Shown: piece by piece, positions 48,463 through 59,221 of the stretch
Numbering within the stretch: the first letter of the stretch is position 1
Layout: each line of letters opens with the position of its first letter
Position numbers and translations under genes: made by a program
DNA from: Dichetophora obliterata
Taxonomy: Eukaryota > Arthropoda > Insecta > Diptera > Sciomyzidae
Length of the DNA stretch: 64,000 nt
Direction of reading: 5' to 3'
NCBI GenBank assembly: GCA_963920525.1
Contig: OY986439.1
Location: 47,860,482 to 47,924,481 of the forward strand
Notes under the pieces: generated by a model
The model's input: only the letters and a program-made list of their open reading frames with translations
What the model was told of the DNA's origin: nothing
Database searches by the model: none

Positions 48463-51076
48463 CATTGATGAAATGATGACGTAGCCACATTGAAATTAGA
48501 TGAGGAACTTACATCCGATGACATATTGTCTTTTAAATATGCTCCTCTCGTCAGTGCAGAAGTAGAAAGAAGCTTTTCTGTTTTAAAAAACAGTTTGCCA
48601 GACAATCGACGATCTTTCAATTTGAATATCTTAAAAATATACCTTGTAACTACTGTAACGCTATGCATAAAAATTATATCGCCCATTTCAGATTTAGGTG
48701 ACCTTTCAGTCGCACTGACCATCTCCGATTTGGCTCAAATTTTGTTCCTAGATTGGTTTATTGCTTAGAAAACTAAATCCGAAGTTATAAATTTAAAAAA
48801 AGGTAAAAATAGGGTGTGTTTTGAAACGACGTAGCTCAGTCAATTTAAATCCGATTTTCGTAAATAAGATACCATTGAACAGGTTATTTTGTCTATTTTA
48901 AGGAAAAAATATAAAACTTTTGGAAAAATTGCACTAAATTGACCCATTATTCATTTTAAAGTTTAATGCCATGCCAACAACAGACGCTATAATTTTTTTT
49001 CAGTTTATTAATTTTGGTTTTTTGTACGTTTCAATACCTTTCCAACGATATAAAACTAAGGTGTGCTCTTAAAGAGTTCAGAAGTTATAGCGTTAAACGT
49101 GCAGTGTTAAACAATTTTCAATACAAATTCAACTAGCTATCAAAGCTTTACAGCATTCATGCTCAGCAAGTAGTCTATTTCGCTCGCTTTTCCCGACATA
49201 CAATTTGTTTTCTATTGCAAACTTGTGTTTTGCAAAAACTAAAACACGTACACACAAAAACACAAGCTGCTGTAAGCAATCGCCTAATTTTGGACAAATT
49301 CAACTTTTTTTTTCAAATTCAACCCAAGGAAAAAAATGTATGCTGTGAAGCTTTGATAGCTAGTTGAATTTGTATTGAAAATTGTTTAACACTGCACGTT
49401 ATACGCCATAACTTCTGAACCCTTCAAGAGCACACCTTAATTTTATATATATATATATATTTTATAAATATATACTTAAAAAAACCAAAATTAATAAACT
49501 GAAAAAAAATTATAGCGTCTGTTGTTGGCATGGCATTAAACTTTAAAACGAAGAATGGGCCAACTTTTTGCAATTTTTCCAAAAAATGTATATTTTTTCC
49601 TTAAAAAAACAAAATAACCTTTGCAATGATACCTTATTTACGAAAATCGGCTTTAAATTGACTGAGCTACGTTGTCTAAAAATAGGCCCTATTTTGGCAT
49701 TCGAATGGCTGTGGCTCCGCAAAAAATTTTTTTTAAACTTTAAACTCAGGAATTGGTTTTATTAACAAAAAACCAACCTAAAAACAAATTTTGAGCCAAA
49801 TCAGAGATGGTCAGTGCGACTGATAGGTCATCTCAATCTGAAATGGGCGATATAGAATAAATTTTAAACTTAGTAATTCTTTAGTTTTAAAGCTTTAATT
49901 TTTGCTTATTTTTTATGTTAATGTTTGCGTTTTTTAGGTTGTTTTCTGCAGTTTTTAGGTGATTTTTGTAATTTTATTTTTGGTAATTTTTTTAAATTTT
50001 TTAGGTCATCAAAATCCAAGCCCTCATTATTTTTATCTGAGTGGAAATTTAGAGTAAGTGTTTTTTTTCCTAGTTAGGTTTTTTTTTAATAAAATATTAT
50101 AAAAAAAATAAAGTTAGTATGAAATAATGTATTTATAAAACTAATCTTTGATATTTATTAAAAAATGTACAAAATTATTTTTATTGTTTCCTTAAAGTTG
50201 CTTAGGCACAAAGGATTCGATTTCAAAAACTAGTAAATATACAACTAAGATAAAAACTGTGTTAAAACTTCTATAAAGCAAAAATTTATAAATGCTTATA
50301 TTATTTTTAATTTTTCGAAGTGAAACTACACTCTAAAAATTGATTTAAAAATCACTACTTAAGCGTGAAATTTTGCGACATTTATTGGCAATTTTGTAAA
50401 AAGATCATGCTGTGCAGTGTTTTTTTTTTGCACTTCTGTCAGAAACTCAGCGTTTTTTTCCAAAATATGTATATTTTATCCAAGAATGCTAGGATACAAA
50501 GATTGCGCCGAAGACAAGAAAATGAGTACAACAAAATTGTCGTTCTGCGCATGTACGTCATAATATCAATGCTGTTTTGGAGAGCGTTCACTTTGCATAC
50601 GATTTCTACACAGAAATGAAAATTGCATACATTTTAGTTTGTATAATTAAAATAAAAGAAGTAAGAAGCAATTTATTGGAACGAGAAGAAGGTAAATTTA
50701 TTAAGTACTCCTTGGCATACATTATTTTTACTATTATTTTATTACAGCCAGTAACCAGCTTAGTCAAAAAAAAATTTGTGTTTTCCACGCTAAAATTTGT
50801 GCTCATAAGTGCGGAGCACATTGGCGTCGGAAGCGGGGGGAAAGGGGGCAGTTGTCCCCGCACTTTTTTTGCTAGATAAACAATTTAAAAGGAAAAGTTA
50901 TTCAAAATATCAGTTTTTTTACAACGATAATATTTTTGTATTATATATTTCCTCTTCTTTCTCTCTTCTTCATGTTTCATGTGAAGAAATTTTGGTGAAC
51001 TTTTTTTGCACCACCATTTGTACTTCCCCCCCATTTGTACTGCCCCCCCAGATGAAATTCGCTTCCGATGCGCTTG
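48463..51076 (+). mobile_element. hAT-like insert within the mariner
   Basis: CGTAGCCA (48455-48462) on the left and CGTAGCCG (51077-51084) on the right flank the insert, an 8-bp near-duplication as made by hAT transposases. The insert starts CATTG and ends with the complement of CAAGCGCATCGGAAGCG. A similar CACATTGGCGTCGGAAGCGG occurs inside at about 50817, followed by G-rich sequence. At 48538-48620 it encodes KYAPLVSAEVERSFSVLKNS and LPDNRRSFNLNIL, the C-terminal hAT dimerisation motif. The rest of the transposase is missing, so it is an internally deleted, dead element. The left end carries a 25-bp tandem duplication. Confidence 0.65.
48675..49854. repeat. ~1.18-kb inverted repeat, ~490-bp arms
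   Basis: The left arm 48675-49157 and right arm 49341-49854 are inverted copies. Outer blocks are TATATCGCCCATTTCAGATT and GACCATCTC(C/T)GATTTGGCTCAAA. Inner blocks are AATTGACTGAGCTACG, GGCATGGCATTAAACTTTAAA, ACAGACGCTATAATTTTTTTTC and AACTAGCTATCAAAGCTT. The loop is about 185 bp. A transcript would form a hairpin of several hundred base pairs. Confidence 0.88.
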
Positions 51077-51666
51077 CGTAGCCGCAAAGAAAATAGTCAA
51101 GAGGTGTTAAATCGCACGAACGAGGCAGCCAATCGACTAGCCCATTTCTTGAGATATCGATTGTAAAGTGTGTTGTGTGGCTTGTGGCACCATCCTGTTG
51201 GAACCACATGTTGTCCAAGTCCGCATCTTTCAATTCGTTCCAAAAATTATCGGTAATCATGGCGCGATAACGATAGCCATTCACAGTAGCATTACGATCG
51301 TTATTGTCGACGAAAAAATATGGTCCAATGACGCCGCCGGCATGCAAACCGCAATAAACAGTTATTTTTTGTGAATGAAGTAGTGATTTATGAAGCACGT
51401 TTGAATTTTCACCAGATCAATAACGCATATTTTGCTTATTGACGAACCCATTGAGCCAAAAGTGAGCTTCATCACTGAAGATGATTTTGCGATGAAATTC
51501 ATCATCTTGGCGCATCTTTTCCAGAGCCCTATCGGAGAACGTACGTCGCTTCCATCGGCTTTAATTCTTGAGTCAGCTTGATCTTGTTTGGGTGTAAACC
51601 AAGATCCTTACGCAAAATTAGCCATAAAGTGGTCTGGGCGATGCCCAATTCTTGAGAACGCCTTGG

Positions 51667-53413
51667 ATATGCTTTATCTTGATAAATGTTCGGATAACCT
51701 CCAAGATATTAGTGAGTTATTTGCTTTCTTTTTTCAATCAAATTATGCTTGTGATAATGCTTCTAACAAATCATGTTCATGTTACGCCCGTCGATGTACC
51801 AATTACAGACCTTGGCTGCATCTCCTTTTCGGAGTATGATGTCTTTGAAGCTTTAGTAAGTCTTGATGTTAAAAAGGGTTGTGGGCCAGATAATATTCCG
51901 CCCATATTTCTTAAAAACTGTGCTTTTGCCTTGTGCAAGCCGTTGACTCATATTTTCAATACGTCACTCCGAGAAGGGAAATTTTTAGACATCTGGAAGA
52001 TATCGGCAATTACTCCAATTTTTAAATCGGGATCAAGGCAAAATATTGCAAATTATCGACCGATAGCTAAATTACCACTTATTCCTAAAATTTTTGAATC
52101 TTTGGTAAAAAATAAAATTTATAACTCCATTAAAACTAGATTATCATGATGCAGCATGGATTTGTGTCAGGTAAATCTACCTCTACTAATCTAACTGTTT
52201 TTACACACTTTCTTTCCAATAATATGGAAAAAGGTCATCAAGTAGACGTCATATTCACGGATTTCGCAAAGGCTTTCGATAGAGTTCAACACTCTGTTTT
52301 GATTAATAAGCTAAGTAGCCTCGGATTCCATTCCTCGCTACTTCTATGGTTAGAGAGCTACCTTGTTGGTCGTCAACAGTATGCTAAAATTGGTAATAAT
52401 TTATCTAAATACATTGACAATTATTCTGGGGTACCCCAAGGTAGCCACCTAGGTCCTCTGTTGTTTGTTCTGTTTATCAATGATCTTCCGAATTATGTTC
52501 GCCTTTCTGAGTGCCTGATGTATGCTGATGATGTAAAGATCTTTAGATGTGTGGACTCTCACGAAGACTCTCTATTGCTTCAACGTGACATGGATAGTCT
52601 CCAATTTTGGTGAGAGACCAATAAATTGCATTTTAATGTGTCTAAATGTAATGTAATGTCTTTTTCTATGAAGAATCAACTTTTCGAAGGTTTTTACGGT
52701 ATTAATACGGTATTGATCGATAGAGTCGACTTGAAGAAAGACTTAGGGGTTTTTTTTTGAGCGAAAGTTAAGCTTTGTCAAACATTTTGATGCTATTATA
52801 TCAAAAGCGAATGCGATGATGGAATTTTTATCGCGCAATACGAAAGAAATCTCCGATCCCTTTACCGTGAGAACCATTTTCTTTTCAATTGTAAGGTCGG
52901 TTTTAGAGTTTAATTGTGTTATCTGGGACCCTCAATATTCTATACATATTAAAAGAATCGAAAATATTCAAAGGCGTTTCACTAGGTTAGCAATTCGCAA
53001 GCTCCACTGGGATTGTATGCCTTCCTATGAAGCGCGATGTGCTCTTCTTGGACTAAAGTCTTTGGAGTTCCGTCGAAAGTATTTTCTCGCCTTATTTGCT
53101 CGGGATGTAGTGATGAATCATATTGATTGCGCACCACTTCAATCTCTTTTCAAATTTTATGCACCTGAAAGAAATTTTAGGCAAAGGCAATTGTTCTATA
53201 TACCCTACAGAAGAACTAATTATGGCAAATGTGACCCGGTTTACAATATGACCAAAACGTTCAACATTATCTGCAGCTCGATTGAAATCACCCAAAATAG
53301 GGTAGCATTTAAAAACGATATCATGCTGAATTATTTTATAGCCTACGATTAAATTATGTACTTACAGTAACTGTATAACAATAAATGTTAATAGTTGATT
53401 GATTGAATAAATA
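51667..53413 (+). pseudogene. CR1-like LINE reverse transcriptase, 5'-truncated, inside the mariner
   Basis: Coding starts abruptly (LYLDKCSDNLQDISELFAFF) and continues with GCGPDNIPPIFLKNC and ITPIFKSGSRQNIANYRPIA. After a frameshift near 52145 come QHGFVSGKSTSTN, IFTDFAKAFDRVQH, SGVPQGSHLGPLLF and the catalytic YADD (about 52520-52531). A UGA stop interrupts the frame at about 52611 and another frameshift follows near 52760. The thumb and C-terminus (52816-53352) have VRSVLEFNCVIWDPQYS and RRTNYGKCDPVYN. The 3' end has a GATTGATTGAATAAATAA tail at about 53396-53413. Removal joins mariner codons for ...DPKQSI to RRSQELG... with no obvious target duplication, as is common for CR1-type insertions. 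Inactive. Confidence 0.85.
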
Positions 53414-53798
53414 AATTGACTGTTTTGGATCGTTTGCTAAGGATGCCTGAACGGCAGTGATATTTTCGACACTTTGACCAACCTGTTATCTCACTGGCAC
53501 GGCAACATCACACAACGAATATGTAGACTCAAATTTTTGCACTAAACTTGTTATTGTCTGTCTACTAGGGCGAGAATTACAACCGAAAATTGGAGTTAAC
53601 GCTCTTAAAGTTGCGATCAACGACTCCAAATTTCGGTAGTAAATTTTTATACTTTGCAGACGTTGTTCGTTCGTATTTTTTACTATTATGAAAATGTTGA
53701 GTTTACTGATTTCATTGACAGTGACAGTTCGATGATTAGTGAAAGAGTGCGTTCAGAAATTTAATTCAAAGTTGTCAAGTCCCTATTGGAAAACCCTT

Positions 53799-53934
53799 TA
53801 GATATCACAAGGTGAATGCTGTCCCTTCCATCGCATTTCTTTAATAGCAGTGATATCAGCTTTGTATCCTTCCAAGACATCAGTCAGTTGGATAGAGGCA
53901 CCTTGCCAATTAAGAGTTTGGACATTCCAGGTAA
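53799..53934 (-). pseudogene. RTE-like LINE, start of the endonuclease domain
   Basis: The minus strand reads TWNVQTLNWQGASIQLTDVL, then EGYKADITAIKEMRWKGQHS and CDI, the first beta-strand and the catalytic glutamate region of an APE-type endonuclease. It stops at the TA where the mariner begins. Dropping the mariner joins CDI to Y-HSGHAQKHEFRCGF at 48320 in one frame. It is therefore the upstream piece of the LINE whose main part is at 45.8-48.3 kb. Confidence 0.8.
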
Positions 53935-55142
53935 TGTTAATGTTAATGTTGTGTGGTGGAGATGCGTACTGCGACCTAAATGAGATCTATTGTACCTCCT
54001 TCTCAAAGCTCCGCTGGGTTTGCGGATTACAGAATTTCATCCAGCCCTATTTCTCTAATGAATTTGAGAATATTCTTAGGTTCAAGGGATGAAACCTGCT
54101 CTAGACTCAGCTCATAATTCCCCAGTGCTAGTTTACGTCTGCGAGCCACGGCGTCGCAGTTTGTAAGTAGGTGTATTGGAGTCTCCTCTGCTTCTTCACA
54201 GAAACGGCAGTTACTATCGGTCTCTATGCCCAATTTCATCAGGTGGTATTTGAGTTTACAGTGTCCTGTAAGGAACCCCGTTAGAATCCTAAGATTCGGT
54301 TTGCCTAAGCTTATGCACAATTTTGCTCTCCGAGTGTTAAAATCTCTGAGGAGCAATTTGGATTGTCTTAGCTTTGGGAGGCTTTTCCAAAGGTTTGATC
54401 GTTTATGCCTCTCCTCCCTTCTTAGTTCTTCTTTTATAGAATGTGTGCCCAATCCGCAGAATGGTTCTGGCCCTATAAATTTTGTGGCTGCACCCTGTCG
54501 TGCTAGTCCATCGGCTTCTTCGTTACCCTGTATTCCTTTGTGTCCTGGGACCCAAAGTATAGTAACAGTGTTATTCTTGCCTAGTTCGTTGAGTTTTGTT
54601 AGGCATTCCCATGTTATTCTCGATGATATCTCACAGGAGACTAATGCTTTGATTGCTGCTTGGCTGTCTGACATCACAACTATATCCTGACCTTTGTATT
54701 TACGGTCCAGATTGAATTGTGCACACAGCTGTATTGCTAGGATCTCCGCTTGGAAGATACTGGGTGTTGTCCCCATAGGTTCAAAGTGCTTGGTTCTTGG
54801 CCCGTACACCCCTGCGCCTATACCTTCCAATGTCTTGGACCCATCTGTATACCATGCTATACTGTGTGGTTTCTTGACTTGCGATATCATCTCGCTGTCC
54901 CACTCTTTCTTGGTACTAAGCTTAATTCCGAAGTGTTTTTCGAAGTTATACCTTTTTACTATATCGTCTCTTGGTAGATCGATGTAGGGAGTGTGCTTTG
55001 CAATGTCCTCCTTCTCTCTACTGCTGATAGTTTTACCTAAACCTGTCCCCTCTTTTGCAATGCACAACAGAGTTCGCTTGGCTACTCCCTCTATGACAAG
55101 GTGTAAGGGTGTTAGGTCCAGAATTACATCCTTTACATCCTT
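53935..55142 (-). mobile_element. 5'-truncated LINE with RNase H, 13-bp target duplication
   Basis: ACATTCCAGGTAA occurs at 53922-53934 and again at 55143-55155, flanking the element as a target duplication. On the minus strand the 3' end finishes in an ACATTAACATTAACA tail (53952 down to 53935). The 5' end is cut within the region between RT and RNase H. The clade is one of those with a C-terminal RNase H (I, R1, LOA or a jockey relative). It inserted into the upstream part of the RTE-like LINE. Confidence 0.8.
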
Positions 55143-55160
55143 ACATTCCAGGTAAGTCAT
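54027..55160 (-). CDS. RNase H domain and C-terminal cysteine motif of a LINE
   Basis: A 377-residue frame with no stop holds a complete RNase H-I domain, which would degrade the RNA strand during element copying. The four carboxylates are present: D106 (WYTDGSK), E139 (FQAEILAI), D165 (VVMSDSQAA) and D217 (GNEEADGLAR), with the conserved histidine H207 (PGHKGIQGN). Upstream, ILDLTPLHLVIEGVAKRTLL (residues 13-32) is the end of the RT thumb. Downstream, ILTGFLTGHCKLKYHL and CRFC...THLL-type CRFCEEAEETPIHLLTNC form the zinc-binding motif typical of LINE C-termini. The first few codons (55143-55160) lie in or beyond the target duplication, so the apparent ATG is not the element's own. RT is absent. 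The intact frame suggests a fairly young insertion. Confidence 0.88.
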   Translation of the reverse strand: MTYLECKDVKDVILDLTPLHLVIEGVAKRTLLCIAKEGTGLGKTISSREKEDIAKHTPYIDLPRDDIVKRYNFEKHFGIKLSTKKEWDSEMISQVKKPHSIAWYTDGSKTLEGIGAGVYGPRTKHFEPMGTTPSIFQAEILAIQLCAQFNLDRKYKGQDIVVMSDSQAAIKALVSCEISSRITWECLTKLNELGKNNTVTILWVPGHKGIQGNEEADGLARQGAATKFIGPEPFCGLGTHSIKEELRREERHKRSNLWKSLPKLRQSKLLLRDFNTRRAKLCISLGKPNLRILTGFLTGHCKLKYHLMKLGIETDSNCRFCEEAEETPIHLLTNCDAVARRRKLALGNYELSLEQVSSLEPKNILKFIREIGLDEIL

Positions 55161-55520
55161 ACCCGTAAATCATGATTAGTTTTTCGTCATCATCAAATTT
55201 GGGGAAAATTTTTCTTATTTTCCTAAACGTTTTCATTGAAATTGGTTTTGAAGTCCAGCCGTATATTTCAAAATTTTTTATATATATTTTATTAATATCA
55301 GTATATGAATTCAAAATTAATAACTTTATTAATTCATATCTTTTAATTTTCATTAAAAGAGCAAACGCAACCTTTTCTCGGCGACTGACGGCATCTGTTA
55401 CAGCAACATATTGACTTATTATATATTTTGTAATTATAATAATGTTCTTCACCTGCATACTAAATGTCAGATTAAAGAAAGTACTTGCATGATGTATCGA
55501 TTTGTTACAATCTCAGCAAA
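55156..55520 (-). other. Sequence upstream of the RTE-like LINE endonuclease
   Basis: If the 13-bp duplication is a true target duplication, this is the continuation of the RTE-like LINE or of its own insertion site. A 105-codon minus-strand frame ends in it (55141-55458) and reads IKRYELIKLLILNSYTDINK and GWTSKPISMKTFRKI. I do not recognise it. Confidence 0.35.
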
Positions 55521-55529
55521 TGGGAATCA

Positions 55530-55605
55530 ACCCTGTGGTGCCACATTGGGCCTCATTGGCCTAAGCGTGTCTCAGCCACTTTGGCCTAACCTAACCTAAC
55601 CTACA
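55530..55605 (-). mobile_element. GGCCTAACC-type dispersed repeat fragment
   Basis: CCTGTGGTGCCACATTGGGC and GGCCTAAGCGTGTCTCAGCC precede a short (CCTAA)4-like run, GCCTAACCTAACCTAACCTA. I recall very similar short fragments scattered through fly genomes. The run is the TTAGG insect telomere unit in reverse, but flies have lost TTAGG telomeres, so I read it as part of a dispersed repeat. Confidence 0.45.
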
Positions 55606-57079
55606 ACTTCAGCACGTGGCTGACTGATTTGTGTGACTGACGATCGTAAAACCTATTTTTAACTAATATACCACTGTGCGCAAATGAATTTTCCAGTTTT
55701 AGAAAATAGTTGTGAGATATACAGATTTCTTACAAAATTAAAGGTGCCCCCGTACCAAACGCTAACGAAACCAAATAACTGACGGCAGGCTATTTTTCTA
55801 CACCACAAATGTGTTCTAGTATCAAAAAATGACCGTTTAGAAAATGCTTGCAATTTTTTTTCATTCGCCTCCCAGACTAAATAGCTTTAAATTATACTTT
55901 AAAGAAGTTTCTGATGTGTCAATTCATTATAACTACTTTGCTATGCGTGGTGAATTTTATGTTAATTCCATGAAAAATAAAACCATTATTTAAAAATAAT
56001 TGTGAATAATTATAAAATCATTAAAATGCTGCAGTAAAGATAAAGACAAGTAGAACAACAACAAATGATATTCCATACAATTTATATTCTTTAATAAATT
56101 CTGTTCACAGCACTTAACTTTTTACTCTAATCTACAGCAAACAGATGCCTTGAAATAAAGTTGCAGCAGTTTCCAATGCTACTTCATCATTATTTACAAT
56201 TTGTTGTTTTTGCTGCTACTGCTGTTGTTGTTATCGCATATTGCTGGCATTTATTTACAGAGACAAGCTCATTCATATTCATTACAGCGAAACAAACTGA
56301 GCGACGATAACTACAATGACGATGATGATGATGATGATCGTAATGAGAATATGTGTGATTATTATGTTGTTAATGATGATGGTGACAACGTTGTTCGAAT
56401 GCAGAAAGATGCCACAGAAAAACGCACTTCAGCACACAATCAAGCGATTGTGAAGTGATGCTGAATTGTAATTGAATATTTGTGTTAATTTATATTGAAG
56501 TGGAGTAAAGAGCAGTGATGGGAGTGAGTATGTGTGTGTTTGTGTGTGTGTGTCCATACATATTGCTGTGATTGCATGTGTATATTTTTTAAAAATGTGT
56601 TGACATGCAATTTTTCTGTTATTTTGTTTGTCAACTGAAGTTATTAATATCTATTTTTTAATTTTTTTTTTTATGAACTGCAAACAAAGTAAAGTTACAT
56701 AAAAAAGTAAGAATATGAGCAGGTACATTTCGCATGAGGTTAATAAAATCATTTTTTTTACTGTATCAATAAAATCGAACCATAAACGCATTAAAGATTA
56801 AGTATACGTCACGATGTACAATTTTCTAACAACCAAATGAGAGTTATTCTAGCAAAACTAAAAAAACAATTTGACACAAAATGTTGCTGCATAAACTCAA
56901 AATACCCATAAATGTAGTCATAAGATTAAGGTTGGTGTCAGACGTTGTTGAACAAAGTAGTACAGCTAAAACACACCCTAGGCACAAATAATGTATGCAC
57001 TTAGTTTGGAAAAAACACAACAGCCACAAAAAAAATTGTTATCAGCTGAAAAAATAGGATATCATTTCTCTACACAATA
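55606..57079. other. Low-complexity spacer
   Basis: CAACA/TTG-rich and GATGAT-rich runs (56318-56337) and TGTGTG (56530-56553). The open frame at 56201-56458 is built from these runs. Nothing recognised as a gene. Confidence 0.45.
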
Positions 57080-57375
57080 CAGTGGAACCTCGTTTATCTG
57101 GCACCTCAATTATCCGGCGCACCAAATCGGCAGCCGATTACTTACATTGACTCAAAAGAAATCCAAACTACCCTCAGACAATAACTTCTAACAGCGTTTT
57201 TTAATAAAAACCATTGAATTATTTATGCATTACCTCAATAAACTAATATCTTGTAAACGAGGATGCGAGTATGTCTTTTATTAAGACTTTTTATAGGTGA
57301 TTTCGTTTAACCGGCGTTTTTCGTTATCCGGCATAGGCTTGGTCCCATGCCCGCCGGATAAGCGATGTTCTACTG
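57080..57375. mobile_element. pogo/Tigger-type MITE, 296 bp
   Basis: The left end is CAGTGGAACCTCGTTTATCT (57080) and the right end, complemented, is CAGTAGAACATCGCTTATCC (from 57375), each flanked by TA. CAGT(G/A)GAACCTCG..TATCCGGC is the characteristic pogo/Tigger terminal repeat. A second internal inverted pair, TTATCCGGC, lies near each end. No transposase is encoded; it would be moved by a pogo-type DDE transposase. Confidence 0.88.
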
Positions 57376-58959
57376 TATCCTGCAATATGATGCGTAGCAA
57401 CACATGCTAAGATTGCTGGTAGCATGGCGCTAAACTCAACGTAATCAGGCTTTAATGCGCTTGTATGCAGCTTAAGAGGTCAGCCGTGTTCAAACCAAAT
57501 GAGCACAACGATATTCATCATATGTATAATAGCAACGAATATCCAAACCCATTTTACTTCTCGCTCTCACTTTCAACCAACACGATGGTGTTGCCACTCA
57601 AAGATCTGCATGCCAACTTTAACCCAAAAGTATGCAAGCCAAAAATATTTTCACAGCTACAGCAGCATAGCAGTGGCCAAAAACAAATACAACAGCATAG
57701 CAACAAAAGCAACAACACTTGTCCACATCATGTGTCCTGAATGTGTCGTTGCACGACATTTTGTTATGCTGCATATTTTTTTTTGTAGCGCATTTAGTGC
57801 AGACCCTCTAGATGTCCTGGTGTAGCATTGACAAAATTTTGCTAGCAACAACAACAACAAAAAACAATGTCATCCCTTTAAATTTGCGTTTCCTGTTGTT
57901 TTTTTTTTTGTATTTTTGTTTGCTTACTTTTTTATAAATTCAACAGCGTTTCACGTTTAACTCGTTTGCTATAGATATGTTACCAAAACAGCTAGAAAAA
58001 AGTTGATGCCGCTCTTGCTGTTATTACTGATGCTGCTATTGTTTCTGCAACTACAACAGCAACCATAGCAACAACAACAATAACAGTATAGTCAGGCATT
58101 AGTGCCTTGAAAATCTTGGCAGATGCCCTGAAGTCTTTTCTATATGCAGATAATTTAATATTGCCAACAGCAATTCCTGCTGCCTCTGTTGCTGGTATTT
58201 TTTGTTCTAGGAATATATTTTTGTCACTTTTATCTCAAGTTTTTTGAGCTTACTGTTGCGAGTTTACTCTATTTTTAACCTCAAACTTATAAATTATTTA
58301 TTAAATGATTACTTTTTCTTCTTCAAAATTTTTTACCCCTTATATCAATCTTGAATGTGACTTACATTTTTTAAATAAAATACAGCAAATTCGAGGCAGT
58401 TGAATGCGAGCTTTTACATACTATCAATATCTAATGTCTCAATTATTACTACCAACACAAAATAAAAAAGTAAACTTATTTACGTATATTTTATTTGCAT
58501 TCTACGTGTCCTTAGCTTTCAAATGCGCCCTGATAAACTTTTTTATTTCTTCATTCATTCTTGAGATAAGAGATTTTAAATGTCAAAACTCGCACTCAAC
58601 TGACTTTATTTAGTCAATTTTATCGTATCTGATTTTTAAACTGAAACAAGTCTTTGACTTTAAACTTCTTTAACCCATTAATGCTCACTACCAGAACCCG
58701 TTCAGCTTAGCTTTTGAAATTTTCAGCACAAATTTGTATTAATCACCCCTACCCCAGGATCCGTCGTAATAAGAACTTTGTTACGAATCCGAAAATTACT
58801 ATTCCACGATTCGAATTGTTACGTCGTATATCGAAATTCGTAGCATTTGTATTCTACGATCCGAACGCATCAATTTTGACAGCTCTTTTTGCATTTATTT
58901 TACAAATTCTTGGCGCCATCGAAATCACAAAGAACTAGTTATATTTAGCATACTTCAAT
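57376..58959. other. Low-complexity spacer
   Basis: CAACAACAA/GCTGTTG-rich runs to about 58090, then AT-rich sequence. No coding region or element end is supported. Confidence 0.45.
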
Positions 58960-59221
58960 ATTTTATTTATTTATTGGCCAACCAAGGCAATTTACTTATT
59001 CTGACAGGTTTTTACAAATTTATTTATTTTTTCTAACAGGTAATTATTTTTTATTTTTTTTATTTTTTATATATATATTTTTTTTTTCCTTTTCTCCCCC
59101 TTCCTTGTTTTGGTGTTCAAAGATGTGCAATTCGAAGTGGGCGTAATCCGCCCACCTAGTTGACATTATTTCACGAACACGCCAAAAAGGAAAGGAAAGA
59201 GGAGAAGAAAAAAAAGAGAAT

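Larger units (their letters stand above)
48323..53798 (-). mobile_element. mariner-like element, nested and twice interrupted
   Basis: The terminal repeats are AAGGGTTTTCCATTAAGGAC (48323 onward) and, on the other strand, AAGGGTTTTCCAATAGGGAC (from 53798); 26 of 28 terminal bases agree and both are flanked by TA. About 1.1 kb of mariner remains: 48323-48462, 51077-51666 and 53414-53798. In order it encodes RNLESLIATLRALTPIFG, SVENITAVQASLANDPKQSI, RRSQELGIAQTTLWLILRKD, FSDEAHFWLNGFVNKQN, MWFQQDGATSHT, PRSCDLTPLDYFLCGY and, at 48450-48390, KSLVYANKPTTLEELISNIE. All three acidic catalytic residues are visible, but stops, frameshifts and two insertions inactivate it. It sits in the endonuclease region of the RTE-like LINE. 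Confidence 0.85.

Noticed and set aside
54226..54987. Plus-strand open frames over the RNase H region
   Set aside because: They are shadows of the minus-strand RNase H frame and have no motif of their own.
55580..55602. CCTAACCTAACC run as a telomere or telomeric insertion
   Set aside because: Only about four units, adjoining a dispersed-repeat sequence. Flies lack TTAGG telomeres.
56201..56458. An 85-codon frame with a leucine-rich start and an aspartate run
   Set aside because: It is built from TTG/CTG and GATGAT simple repeats. The apparent signal peptide is low-complexity sequence.
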